A DNA stretch of 64,000 nucleotides from NCBI GenBank assembly GCA_032718475.1, contig JAUCBJ010002317.1:1-64000 (forward strand), read 5' to 3'. Of the stretch, positions 34,955 through 47,410 are shown one piece after another. The notes below the pieces were generated by a model. That model ran no database searches. It saw only the letters and a list, made by a program, of their open reading frames with translations, and had not been told where the DNA came from. The position numbers and the translations under genes are program-made. Position 1 is the first letter of the stretch, and every line of letters starts with the position of its first letter. The DNA is from Nemertoderma westbladi (Eukaryota > Xenacoelomorpha > Nemertodermatida > Nemertodermatidae).

Positions 34955-35841
34955 ACAAGCCCCTGTCTTGTATTTTAATTATATCAGAAATCCTTGCCTT
35001 CAGTACAAATATCTAAAAATTCATTCACCTGAAGTATGGGTAACATTATAAATTCGTTTTTCGCACAGTAGAGTTAACTAAGCAAAAATACCCTCCAGGT
35101 TGACTGAATGATTTTATTAATGTTTGCCATGCATAATGTACTATATTTGGGTACCATGACCCACCCCCATTGAACAGCTTTGCTTACATCTGATAGAAAG
35201 TAATCCCAAATTAACATCCCTCTACGAAAATTATTTTAATTAAATACATACAACATAGCAGTCTACTCTACAGTCAACAGTTCACAATAACTAAAATGGC
35301 ATTCAGCTTACCAGCTATTCGCATTAAGCTAATAGATATACGATTTCATTCGATTCAGTGAGTGTGTGAGGGCTATTGGGAGAGCAATCAGCTTATGATG
35401 TAATACATTAGAATCCCACGGCTTTTGTTTGCTTACTGTCTGAGTTGTAGAGTGAGGATAATACTTGGCACAGAAAGCATTTCCTTGTTAGGTGGCCATT
35501 CCTATAGAATAGCATTACTAGGCTATCTCTATCCATTTTTCATGAGTGCCAGCTGGTGTTTTTACCATTGCGCCTATGGCTTTTTTCGTTTATCTCTATT
35601 TTTCGAGCCCAGAGGCTATGGACGGAGTAGCGGATCATGCCAGGGACCTTAGAATCGCGGTATCTAGATGCTGTGAAAATTTCATCAAAATCGTTAGAGT
35701 AGTTTTGGCTGTAGATCAGCCAGCCAGTCAGCCAGTCAGCTAACAATTCTTACAGTAATGAACCTCTCGGTTCCTAACTAGTGACGGGCCTAGCGGCCCG
35801 ATAAGGAACCGACTTTTTATTTCAAATAAAAGAGACAACGA

Positions 35842-36885
35842 GCTCGGCTCGGTCTTGCACGATTGGGCACGATTTAGTTCGACTTGGCTTGATTGGCTCG
35901 GTTTGGCTCGATTAGGCTCGGCTCGGCTCGATCTGTCTCGACTCAGCTTGATTCGGCTCAATCAGCTCGATTGGGTTCGACTCGGCTCGGTCCAGCTCGA
36001 CTTGGCTCAATTGGGCTCGATTCAGCTCAATCTGCTCGAATCGGCTCAATTGGGATTGATTGGGCTTGACTCGGATCGATTTGGCTCAACTTGGCTCAGT
36101 CTGGCTCGATTGGGCTCGACTTGGCTCGGTCCGGCTCAATTGGGCTCGACTAGGCTTGATTGGGCTCGACCCGGCTCGATTGGGCTCGACTCGATTCGAT
36201 TTGGGCTTGACTCGGCTCAGTCTGGCTCGACTCGGCTCGATTGGGCTCGACTCAGCTTGATTGGGCTCAATCCGGGCTCAATTTGGCGTGACACGGTCGA
36301 CACGGCTCGGCTCAGCTCGGCTCGGCTCGGCTCGGCTCGGCTCGGCTCGGCTCGGCTCGGCTCGGCTCGGCTCGGATCGGCTTGGCTCGGCTCGGCTTGG
36401 CTCGGCTCGGCTCGGCTCGGCTCGGCTCGGCTCGGCTCGGCTCGGATCGGCTCGGCTCGGCCCGGCCCGGCTCGGCTCGGCTCGGTCTGAGTCGACTCAG
36501 CTCGATTCGGATCGATTGGGTTCGACTTGGCTCGGTCCGGCTTGACTTGGCTCAATTGGGCTCGATTCGGCTCAATCCACACGACTCGGCTCGAATGGGA
36601 TTGATTGGGCTTGACTTGGCTCGATTTGGCTCAACTTGGCTCAGTCCGGCTCAATTGGGTTCGACTTGGCTCGGTCCATCTCAATTGGGCTCGACTAGGC
36701 TCGATTGGGCTCGACTCGGCTCTATTGGGCTCGACTCGACTCGATTGGGCTTGACTCGGCTCAGTCTGGCTCGACTCGGCTTAATTGGGCTCAACTCGGC
36801 TCTGTTCGGCTCGATTGGGCTCGACTCGGCTTGATCACCTCGATTGGTTCTATTCGGCTCAATCGGTATGATTCGGCTCGATTGA
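35842..36885. repeat. Diverged CTCGG/CTCGATTGGG satellite 2
   Basis: Degenerate copies such as ggctcgattgggctcgactc surround a pure CTCGG core at 36303-36487. Diverged edges around a homogeneous core are usual for expanding satellites. Confidence 0.9.
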
Positions 36886-36894
36886 CACACGATG

Positions 36895-37226
36895 CTGGAA
36901 GGGTCAAAGCCAAACTCACGTGCTGCTCGAAGGGACAAAGTCAAACAGTGTGTCTATTATTTGATGTAACTCATGAGCTGCTCGAAGGGCGCAACATCAT
37001 ATATCAAGGGACAAAGCAAAACTCACGTGCTGCTCGAAGGGACAAAGTCAAACAGTGTGTCTATTATTTGATGTAACTCACGCGCTGCTCGAAAGGCGCA
37101 AATACATTATATCGAAGGGTCAAAGCCAAACTCACGTGCTGCTCGAAGTGACAAAGTCAAACATTGTGTCTAATATTTGATTAACTCACGTGCTGCTCGA
37201 AGGGCGCAACTACATATATCGAAACA
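36895..37226 (+). repeat. 54/108-bp tandem repeats next to satellite 2
   Basis: Same gtgctgctcgaaggg half-units as at 34078, more diverged (tgagctgctcg, cgcgctgctcg). Ends in gaaacaagcccctgtcttg. Confidence 0.85.
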
Positions 37227-38540
37227 AGCCCCTGTCTTGTATTTTAATTATAACAGAAATCCTTGCCTTCAGTACAAAATATCTAAAAATTAATTTACCT
37301 GAAGTATGGGTAACATTATAAATTCGCTTTTCACACACAGTAGTTAACTAAAGCAAATACCATTCAGGTTGACTGAATGATTTTATTAATGTTTGCCATG
37401 CATAATGTACTATATTTGGGTCCCATGGCCCACCCCATTGAACAGCTTTGCTTACATCTGATAGAGAGTAATCCCAAATTAACTTCCCTCTACGAAAATT
37501 ATTTTAATTAAATACATACAACATAGCAGACAACTCTGCAATCAACAGTACGCAATAACTAAAATGGCATTCAGCTTACCAGCTATTCGCATTAAGCTAA
37601 TAGATATTCGATTTCATTCGATTCATTGAGTGTGTGAGGGCTATTGGGAGAGCAATCAGCTTATGATGTAATACATTAGAATCCCACGGCTTTTGTTTGC
37701 TTACTGTCTGAGTTGTAGAGTGAGGATAATACTTGGCAGAGAAAGCATTTCCTTGTTAGGTGGCCATTCCTATAGAATAGCATTACTAGGCTATCTCTAT
37801 CCATTTTTCATGAGTGCCAGCTGGTGTTTTTATCATTGCGCCTATGGCGTTTTTTCGTTTATGTCTATTTTTCGAGCCCACGGCTCATGGACGTGTAACT
37901 TGGCAATCGCTCAAATCCATTCAGCTGAATGGCACAGTAGAGTAAACTAAAGTAAATTCCCTATACAATGTTCTGAAGGGGAGACTGACAGAGAGTAATC
38001 CAACAATAAAACATTTTGCAATAATGTTGGCATTAATGTAGCCAACACACTGTGTACTTAAGTCATTCAGCTTACATTAGCAGAGTGAGATATTCTCATA
38101 GAATGCATTGGGAAGAGTAATTCAGCTGAGGCGATAATAGATTTCTAACTAAACCAACCAGTTAATATTTGCTTTGACAGAGTGTAGTGTCCTAGGGCCT
38201 AAACAAACAGTATGGGTGTACTAAGTACAATAATCTTGGCAACCTCATCGATTTATACTAAGCCTTGTGTAGAAATCCATTACATAAGCCATTTTTCATC
38301 ACGACACCAGCTGTTATTGGTGTTATTTTACCATTGCGCCTATGGCGTTTTTTCGTTTATGTCTATTTTTCGAGCCCACGGCTCATGGACGAAATAGCGG
38401 AACATACCAGGGACCTTAGAATCGCGGTATCCAGCCGCTGTGAAAATTTCATCAAAATCGTTAGAGTAGTTTTGGCTATAGATTAACCAGCCAGCCAGTC
38501 AGCCAACAATTCTTACAGTAATGAACCTCTCGGTTCCTAA

Positions 38541-40045
38541 CTAGTGACGGGCCTAGCGGCCCGATAAGGAACCGACTTTTTATTTTAAATAAAAGAGACA
38601 ACGAGAATTAGTATAGAACTAATAGTTATGTAAAAATACAATCATATTTCATACAATAATTATTAATAAATTCGATATATTATTAGTTGCTCAATTCTAG
38701 AACAAAATCGACCTGCAACTAGTGAAGACCTCGTTTTGGTAATTTCGAAACCACGCTGGTGCGATGCGCGATATCGTGTTTAGTTAATAAATTGAAAACT
38801 CCATCAATTCATGTGCAACCAGTAATAAGAAATCGCTATAAATGTAATTAAATAAAAATTATTCTAGAAAAATTTTCCTCAAAAAGTATGAAGTCTTGGC
38901 ATTGGTGACGCGAAACTAGGCTAGTGAGATTCAGGATATTGCGTTTAATATAAAAATCGAAATCGCTATCGAATTCCGTAAAGGCGTTAATAAAATACTG
39001 CAACTTTTTTGAAATTTGTAAAATTCTAGAACTAGAAAAAAATAATTTTTGAACGGCGCTGTTTGGGGTTTCGAAACATGGATAGGCTGAAAGAGGACAT
39101 CGAATTAAGTTGAAAAATGAAAACCCCATCGAATTTGGACAAACCGTTCCGGAGTTATAGCGGATCGAAAAAAATTGACCCCCCCCAGTCGCCAAAAATT
39201 TACAGTAATTTAAAATTTTGCAAAAAAAATTTTTTGCGTTATTTTTGATGGCGAATCGATTGGCAGTACTGGCTACGAAAAAATTTTTTTGAAATTTTTG
39301 GTCAGAAAAAAAAACATGGAAAAAGTATATTCTTAAAAAGATTTGATGTCTTTGCCTATGGTCAGAGAATGATCCAACTCTGTAACTTGGCAATCGCTCA
39401 AATCCATTCAGCTGAATGGCACAGTAGAGTAAACTAAAGTAAATTCCCTATACAATGTTCTGAAGGGGTGACTGACAGAGAGTAATCCAACAATAAAACA
39501 TTTTGCAATAATGTTGGCATTAATGTAGCCAACTCACTGTGTACGTAACAGTCATTCAGCTTACATTAGCAGAGTGAGATATTTCCATAGATTGCATTGG
39601 GAAGAGTAATTCAGCTGAGGCGATAATAGATTTCAAACTAAACCAACCACCAGTCAATGTTTGCTTTGACAGAGAGTGCAGGGCCTAAACAAACAGTATG
39701 GGTGTACTAAGTACAATAATCTTGGCAACCTCATCGATTTATTACTAAGCCTTGTGTAGAAATGCATTACATAAACCATTTTTCATCAGGACACCAGCTG
39801 TCATTGGTATTATTTTACCATTGCGCCTATGGCGTTTTTTCGTTTATGTCTATTTTTCGAGCCCACGGCTCATGGACGAAATAGCGGAACATACCAGGGA
39901 CCTTAGAATCGCGGTATCTAGCCGCTGTAAAAATTTCATCAAAATCGTTAGAGTAGTTTTGGCTGTAGGTCAGTCAGTCAGTCAGTCAGTCAGTCAGTCA
40001 ATCAGTCAGCCACGAGCAATTCTTACAGTAATCAAGTCTAACGAC
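38541..40045 (-). mobile_element. Array unit 5, A1 body with type B tip
   Basis: A1 interior and A-type body, but the last bases are the type B tip aatcaagtctaacgac, truncated before ttgctaa. Forms the left arm of the palindrome centred at 40049. Confidence 0.78.
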
Positions 40046-40345
40046 GTAGCAAGTCGTTAGACTTGATTACTGTAAGAATTGCTCGTGGCTGACTGATTGA
40101 CTGACTGACTGACTGACTGACTGACTGACCTACAGCCAAAACTACTCTAACGATTTTGATGAAATTTTCACAGCATCTAGATACCGCGATTCTAAGGTCC
40201 CTGGCATGATCGGCTACTCCGTCCATAGCCTCTGTGTTCGAAAAAAAGAGATAAACGAAAAAAACGCCATAGGCGCAATGGTAAAATAACACCAATGACA
40301 GCTGGTGTCCTGATGAAAAATGGCTTATGTAATGCAATTCTACAC
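39752..40345. repeat. Head-to-head palindrome, centre 40046-40052
   Basis: 39930-40045 and 40053-40168 are perfect reverse complements over 116 bp, including the complete CAGT microsatellite; the spacer is gtagcaa. Further out the arms remain homologous but differ at many positions. The left follows type A spelling (cggctcatggacgaaatag) and the right follows type B (gaggctatggacggag, in inverse). Confidence 0.93.
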
Positions 40346-41141
40346 AAGGCTTAGTATTAAATCGATGAGGTTGCCAAGAGTATTATACTTAGTACACCCA
40401 TACTGTTTGTTTAGGCCCTACCAACCACTCTGTGCAAACAAACATCAACTGGTTGGTTTGCTATTCTATAGGGAGCCACCTAACAAGGAAGTACATACAG
40501 TGCCAACTTTATAATCATTCACTGGGTTAGGCGGCTATTACAGCCTCAGCTGAATAACTCTTCCCAATGCTTTCTATGGCGATCTACAAGGTTACTCTCT
40601 CTTCTATGTTAATTGACGTGTAAGCTGATTGACTGTTAGTTACACAGTGTGTTGGGTACTATTGGATTGCACTGTATTTATAATAATAATTGTTTTATTT
40701 TTAAATCTTTCGGCCAACATTAATTCTGTGGAGGCAGTATGCTTATAAGGTGGAATGTTTACTCAGCCTCATACTGATACTGTGTAAGGCTAACACTAAC
40801 ATTATAGTTTGAAATATATATATCACTGCTTATTATCCGTATCAGGATACACACTGTGGCATTCTAAATGTTTTATACTGTAGGTGATTGACATTGTGCA
40901 AGCTGAATGACTGTTAGTTCTTTCAGACCATAGCCAAACATTGTTGAGGGAATTTAGTTTAGTTCACTCTACTGTGCCATTCAACTGAATGAATTTGAGC
41001 AATTGCCAAATTACAGAGTGGGATCTCTCTCTGACCATAGGTAAATAGCCCTTCCATTCTGACCATAGGTAAACATTGTTGAGGGAATTTATATTTGATT
41101 GATGACTTCCGACTTGCTTAACGGCGTCTTGACGCCGTCTC
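40053..41141 (+). mobile_element. Inverted type B element
   Basis: Starts tagcaagtcgttagacttg and ends gacttgcttaacggcg, then cgccgtctct. The final CTAG is lost at the 41141/41142 duplication breakpoint. It is the opposite orientation of 30837-32093 and similar along its length, with some internal differences. The interior matches window bases 1-330. Confidence 0.78.
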
Positions 41142-43170
41142 TCGATTGGGTTCGACTTGGCTCGGTCCGGCTTGACTTGGCTCAATTGGGCTCGATTCGG
41201 CTCAATCCACACGACTCGGCTCGAATGGGATTGATTGGGCTTGACTTGGCTCGATTTGGCTCAACTTGGCTCAGTCCGGCTCAATTGGGTTCGACTTGGC
41301 TCGGTCCATCTCAATTGGGCTCGACTAGGCTCGATTGGGCTCGACTCGGCTCTATTGGGCTCGACTCGACTCGATTGGGCTTGACTCGGCTCAGTCTGGC
41401 TCGACTCGGCTTAATTGGGCTCAACTCGGCTCTGTTCGGCTCGATTGGGCTCGACTCGGCTTGATCACCTCGATTGGTTCTATTCGGCTCAATCGGTATG
41501 ATTCGGCTCGATTGACACACGATGCTGGAAGGGTCAAAGCCAAACTCACGTGCTGCTCGAAGGGACAAAGTCAAACAGTGTGTCTATTATTTGATGTAAC
41601 TCATGAGCTGCTCGAAGGGCGCAACATCATATATCAAGGGACAAAGCAAAACTCACGTGCTGCTCGAAGGGACAAAGTCAAACAGTGTGTCTATTATTTG
41701 ATGTAACTCACGCGCTGCTCGAAAGGCGCAAATACATTATATCGAAGGGTCAAAGCCAAACTCACGTGCTGCTCGAAGTGACAAAGTCAAACATTGTGTC
41801 TAATATTTGATTAACTCACGTGCTGCTCGAAGGGCGCAACTACATATATCGAAACAAGCCCCTGTCTTGTATTTTAATTATAACAGAAATCCTTGCCTTC
41901 AGTACAAAATATCTAAAAATTAATTTACCTGAAGTATGGGTAACATTATAAATTCGCTTTTCACACACAGTAGTTAACTAAAGCAAATACCATTCAGGTT
42001 GACTGAATGATTTTATTAATGTTTGCCATGCATAATGTACTATATTTGGGTCCCATGGCCCACCCCATTGAACAGCTTTGCTTACATCTGATAGAGAGTA
42101 ATCCCAAATTAACTTCCCTCTACGAAAATTATTTTAATTAAATACATACAACATAGCAGACAACTCTGCAATCAACAGTACGCAATAACTAAAATGGCAT
42201 TCAGCTTACCAGCTATTCGCATTAAGCTAATAGATATTCGATTTCATTCGATTCATTGAGTGTGTGAGGGCTATTGGGAGAGCAATCAGCTTATGATGTA
42301 ATACATTAGAATCCCACGGCTTTTGTTTGCTTACTGTCTGAGTTGTAGAGTGAGGATAATACTTGGCAGAGAAAGCATTTCCTTGTTAGGTGGCCATTCC
42401 TATAGAATAGCATTACTAGGCTATCTCTATCCATTTTTCATGAGTGCCAGCTGGTGTTTTTATCATTGCGCCTATGGCGTTTTTTCGTTTATGTCTATTT
42501 TTCGAGCCCACGGCTCATGGACGTGTAACTTGGCAATCGCTCAAATCCATTCAGCTGAATGGCACAGTAGAGTAAACTAAAGTAAATTCCCTATACAATG
42601 TTCTGAAGGGGAGACTGACAGAGAGTAATCCAACAATAAAACATTTTGCAATAATGTTGGCATTAATGTAGCCAACACACTGTGTACTTAAGTCATTCAG
42701 CTTACATTAGCAGAGTGAGATATTCTCATAGAATGCATTGGGAAGAGTAATTCAGCTGAGGCGATAATAGATTTCTAACTAAACCAACCAGTTAATATTT
42801 GCTTTGACAGAGTGTAGTGTCCTAGGGCCTAAACAAACAGTATGGGTGTACTAAGTACAATAATCTTGGCAACCTCATCGATTTATACTAAGCCTTGTGT
42901 AGAAATCCATTACATAAGCCATTTTTCATCACGACACCAGCTGTTATTGGTGTTATTTTACCATTGCGCCTATGGCGTTTTTTCGTTTATGTCTATTTTT
43001 CGAGCCCACGGCTCATGGACGAAATAGCGGAACATACCAGGGACCTTAGAATCGCGGTATCCAGCCGCTGTGAAAATTTCATCAAAATCGTTAGAGTAGT
43101 TTTGGCTATAGATTAACCAGCCAGCCAGTCAGCCAACAATTCTTACAGTAATGAACCTCTCGGTTCCTAA
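41142..43170 (-). mobile_element. Array unit 6, duplicate of the right part of unit 4
   Basis: Lacks the CTAG terminus because the duplication started inside the satellite. Contains diverged satellite 41142-41515, 54/108-bp repeats 41525-41856, and the same A2-A1 fusion (about 42523). Confidence 0.82.
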
Positions 43171-44675
43171 CTAGTGACGGGCCTAGCGGCCCGATAAGGA
43201 ACCGACTTTTTATTTTAAATAAAAGAGACAACGAGAATTAGTATAGAACTAATAGTTATGTAAAAATACAATCATATTTCATACAATAATTATTAATAAA
43301 TTCGATATATTATTAGTTGCTCAATTCTAGAACAAAATCGACCTGCAACTAGTGAAGACCTCGTTTTGGTAATTTCGAAACCACGCTGGTGCGATGCGCG
43401 ATATCGTGTTTAGTTAATAAATTGAAAACTCCATCAATTCATGTGCAACCAGTAATAAGAAATCGCTATAAATGTAATTAAATAAAAATTATTCTAGAAA
43501 AATTTTCCTCAAAAAGTATGAAGTCTTGGCATTGGTGACGCGAAACTAGGCTAGTGAGATTCAGGATATTGCGTTTAATATAAAAATCGAAATCGCTATC
43601 GAATTCCGTAAAGGCGTTAATAAAATACTGCAACTTTTTTGAAATTTGTAAAATTCTAGAACTAGAAAAAAATAATTTTTGAACGGCGCTGTTTGGGGTT
43701 TCGAAACATGGATAGGCTGAAAGAGGACATCGAATTAAGTTGAAAAATGAAAACCCCATCGAATTTGGACAAAGCGTTCCGGAGTTATAGCGGATCGAAA
43801 AAAATTGACCCCCCCCAGTCGCCAAAAATTTACAGTAATTTAAAATTTTGCAAAAAAAATTTTTTGCGTTATTTTTGATGGCGAATCGATTGGCAGTACT
43901 GGCTACGAAAAAATTTTTTTGAAATTTTTGGTCAGAAAAAAAAACATGGAAAAAGTATATTCTTAAAAAGATTTGATGTCTTTGCCTATGGTCAGAGAAT
44001 GATCCAACTCTGTAACTTGGCAATCGCTCAAATCCATTCAGCTGAATGGCACAGTAGAGTAAACTAAAGTAAATTCCCTATACAATGTTCTGAAGGGGTG
44101 ACTGACAGAGAGTAATCCAACAATAAAACATTTTGCAATAATGTTGGCATTAATGTAGCCAACTCACTGTGTACGTAACAGTCATTCAGCTTACATTAGC
44201 AGAGTGAGATATTTCCATAGATTGCATTGGGAAGAGTAATTCAGCTGAGGCGATAATAGATTTCAAACTAAACCACCACCAGTTAATGTTTGCTTTGACA
44301 GAGAGTGCAGGGCCTAAACAAACAGTATGGGTGTACTAAGTACAATAATCTTGGCAACCTCATCGATTTATACTAAGCCTTGTGTAGAAATGCATTACAT
44401 AAGCCATTTTTCATCAGGACACCAGCTGTCATTGGTGTTATTTTACCATTGCGCCTATGGCGTTTTTTCGTTTATGTCTATTTTTCGAGCCCACGGCTCA
44501 TGGACGAAATAGCGGAACATACCAGGGACCTTAGAATCGCGGTATCTAGCCGCTGTGAAAATTTCATCAAAATCGTTAGAGTAGTTTTGGCTGTAGGTCA
44601 GTCAGTCAGTCAGTCAGTCCAGTCAATCAGTCAGCCACGAGCAATTCTTACAGTAATGAACCTCTCGGTTCCTAA
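43171..44675 (-). mobile_element. Array unit 7, type A1
   Basis: Nearly identical to unit 5 through about 44280 (duplication), then ends with a normal type A tip instead of the B tip. Confidence 0.82.
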
Positions 44676-46172
44676 CTAGTGACGGGCCTAGCGGCCCGAT
44701 AAGGAACCGACTTTTTATTTTAAATAAAAGAGACAACGAGAATTAGTATAGAACTAATAATTATGTAAAAATACAATCATATTTCATACAATAATTATTA
44801 ATAAATTCGATCTATTATTAGTTGCTCAATTCTAGAACAAAATCGACCTGCAACTAGTGAAGACCTCGTTTTGGAATTTCGAAACCACGCTGGTGCGATG
44901 CGCGATATCGTGTTTAGTTAATAAATTGAAAACTCCATCAATTCATGTGCAACCAGTAATAAGAAATCGCGATAAATGTAATTAAATAAAAATTATTCTA
45001 GAAAAATTTTCCTCAAAAAGTATGAAGTCTTGGCATTGGTGACGCGAAACTAGGCTAGTGAGATTCAGGATATTGCGTTTAATATAAAAATCGAAAACGC
45101 TATCGAATTCCGTAAAGGCGTTAATAAAATACTGCAACTTTTTTGAAATTTGTAAAATTCTAGAACTAGAAAAAATTAATTTTTGAACGGCGCTGTTTGG
45201 GGTTTCGAAACATGGATAGGCTGAAAGAGGACATCGAATTAAGTTGAAAAATGAAAACCCCATCGAATTTGGACAAAGCGTTCCGGAGTTATAGCGGATC
45301 GAAAAAAATTGACCCCCCCCAGTCGCCAAAAATTTACAGTAATTTAAAATTTTGCAAAAAAAATTTTTTGCGTTATTTTTGATGGCGAATCGATTGGCAG
45401 TACTGGCTACGAAAAATTTTTTTTTGAAATTTTTGGTCAGAAAAAAAAACATGGAAAAAGTATATTTTTAAAAAGATTTGATGTCTTTGCCTATGGTCAG
45501 AGAATGATCCAACTCTGTAACTTGGCAATCGCTCAAATCCATTCAGCTGAATGGCACAGTAGAGTAAACTAAAGTATATTCCCTATACAATGTTCTGAAG
45601 GGGAGACTGACAGAGAGTCCAACAATAAAACATTTTGCAATAATGTTGACATTAATGTAGCCAACTCACTGTGTACTTAAGTCATTCAGCTTACATTAGC
45701 AGAGGGAGATATTCCCATAGAGTGCGCATTGGGAAGAGTAATTCAGCTGAGGCAATAATAGATTTCAAACTAAACCAACCAGTTAATATTTGCTTTGACA
45801 GAGTGTCCTAGGGCCTAAACAAACAGTATGGGTGTACTAAGTACAATAATCTTGGCAACCTCATCGATTTATACTAAGCCTTGTGTAGAAATCCATTACA
45901 TAAGCCATTTTTCATCACGACACCAGCTGTTATTGGTGTTATTTTACCATTGCGCCTATGGCGTTTTTTCGTTTATGTCTATTTTTCGAGCCCACGGCTC
46001 ATGGACGAAATAGCGGAACATACCAGGGACCTTAGAATCGCGGTATCCAGCCGCTGTGAAAATTTCATCAAAATCGTTAGAGTAGTTTTGGCTGTAGATC
46101 AGCCAGTCAGTCAGCCAGCCAGTCAATCAATCAGCCAACAATTCTTACAGTAATGAACCTCTCGGTTCCTAA
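44676..46172 (-). mobile_element. Array unit 8, type A1
   Basis: Standard A1 unit, 1497 bp, intact CTAG and both stems. Confidence 0.82.
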
Positions 46173-46236
46173 CTAGTGACGGGCCTAGCGGCCCGATAAG
46201 GAACCGACTTTTTATTTCAAATAAAAGAGACAACGA

Positions 46237-47037
46237 GCTCGGCTCGGTCTTGCACGATTGGGCACGATTAAGTTCGACTTGGCTTGATTGGCTCGGTTTG
46301 GCTCGGCTCGGCTCGGTTCGGCTCGGCTCGGCTCGGCTCGGCTCGGCTCGGCTCGGCTCGGCTCGGCTCGGCTCGGCTCGGCTCGGCTCGGCTCGGCTCG
46401 GCTCGGCTCGGCTCGGCTCGGCTCGGCTCGGCTCGGCTCGGCTTGGCTCGGCTCGGCTTGGCTCGGCTCGGCTAGGCTCGGCTCGGCTCGATTAGGCTCG
46501 GCTCAGCTCGGCTCGGCTTGGCTCGGCCTGGCTCGGCTCGGCTTGGCTCGGCTCGGCTCGGCTCGGCTCGGCTCGGCTCGGCTCGGCTCAGCTCGGCTCG
46601 GCTCGGCTCGACTCGGCTCGGCTCGGCTCGGCCTGGCTCGGCTTGGCTCAGCCTGGCTCGGCTCGGCTTGGCTCGGCCTGGCTCGGCTCGGCACGGCTCG
46701 GCTCGGCTCGGTTCGGCTCGGCTTGGCACGGCACGGCTCGGCTCGGTTCGGCTCGGCTTGGCTCGGCTCGGCTCGGCTCGGCTCGTCTTGGCTTGGCTCG
46801 GCTCGGCTCGGCTCGGCTCGGCTCGGCTCGGCTCGGCTCGGCTCGGCTCGGCTCGGCTCGGCTCGGCTCGGCTCGGCTCGGCTCGGCTCGGCTCGGCTCG
46901 GCTCGGCTCGGCTCGGCTCGGCTCGGCTCGGCTCGGCTCGGCTCGGCTCGGCTCGGCTCGGCTCGGCTCGGCTCGGCTCGGCTCGGCTTGGCTCGGCTCG
47001 GCTCGGCTCGGCTCGGCTCGGCTCGGCTTGGCTCGGT
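46237..47037. repeat. (CTCGG)n pentanucleotide satellite 3 (about 800 bp)
   Basis: The longest of the CTCGG blocks, with a pure stretch of more than 180 bp at 46795-46985. The left edge is diverged (ggtcttgcacgattgggcac). Artefactual frames up to 365 codons run through it. Confidence 0.95.
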
Positions 47038-47048
47038 CTGAGTCGACT

Positions 47049-47410
47049 CCCCGTGCTGCTCGAAGGGTGCAAATACATATATGGAAGGGTCAAAGCAAAA
47101 CTCACGTGCTGCTCGAAGGGACAAAGTCAAACAATGTGTCTATTATTTGATGTAATTCACGTGCTGCTCGAAGGGCGCAAATACATATATCGAAGGGTCA
47201 AAGCAAAACTCACGTGCTGCTCGAAGGGACAAAGTCAAACAATGTGTCTATTATTTGATGTAATTCACGTGCTGCTCGAAGGGCGCAAATACATATATCG
47301 AAGGGTCAAAGCAAAACTCACGTGCTGCTCGAAGGGACAAAGTCAAACATTGTGTCTATTATTTGATCATCTCACGTGCTGCTAGAAGGGCGCAACTACA
47401 TATATCGAAA
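47049..47410 (+). repeat. 54/108-bp tandem repeats next to satellite 3
   Basis: Three full 108-bp periods, cleanest in the window, with repeat starts cacgtgct at 47103, 47211 and 47319. Confidence 0.9.

Larger units (their letters stand above)
33575..35777 (-). mobile_element. Array unit 3, type A2 with satellite and inserted TIR element
   Basis: A2 cargo: (CTCGG)n at 33639-34070, 54/108-bp repeats, a TIR element insertion (34338-34954), then A2 body. The body near 35600-35690 has the type B spelling (ggagtagcggatcatgcc, tctagatgctg), so this unit is a mosaic. Confidence 0.78.
35778..38540 (-). mobile_element. Array unit 4, A2-A1 fusion
   Basis: Starts as A2 with a long diverged satellite and 54/108-bp repeats. 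At about 37893 the A2 body (gcccacggctcatggacg) jumps into the A1 interior (tgtaacttggcaatcgctc) and runs on to a second complete tail. The fusion is best explained by illegitimate or unequal recombination. Its right two thirds are duplicated at 41142-43170. Confidence 0.78.
36512..41141. repeat. Source block of the 4630-bp segmental duplication
   Basis: From tcgattggg at 36512 the sequence recurs at 41142 with a constant offset of 4630 bp up to about 39650/44280. I noticed one substitution over about 3.1 kb (39145 c versus 43775 g). The second copy starts exactly where the inverted B element ends, so the duplicated segment is tandem, with unit length 4630. Confidence 0.9.

Noticed and set aside
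38848-39393. Conserved minus-strand frame of 93-181 codons repeated in A1 units
   Set aside because: Conservation follows from near-identical repeat copies. Length varies from unit to unit because of indels in A/T and C tracts. The composition is Phe/Ile/Lys/Asn-rich with no motif.
39961-40010. CAGT/CAGC run as an independent microsatellite locus
   Set aside because: It is an integral part of every array unit at a fixed place in the element, as in DINE/pearl-type elements, so it is not listed separately.
46288-47385. 365-codon Leu-Gly-Ser-Ala-Arg repeat protein and the opposite-strand Arg-Ala-Glu-Pro-Ser proteins
   Set aside because: These are translations of (CTCGG)n satellite, open in several frames on both strands at once. 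The same artefact recurs at every satellite block.
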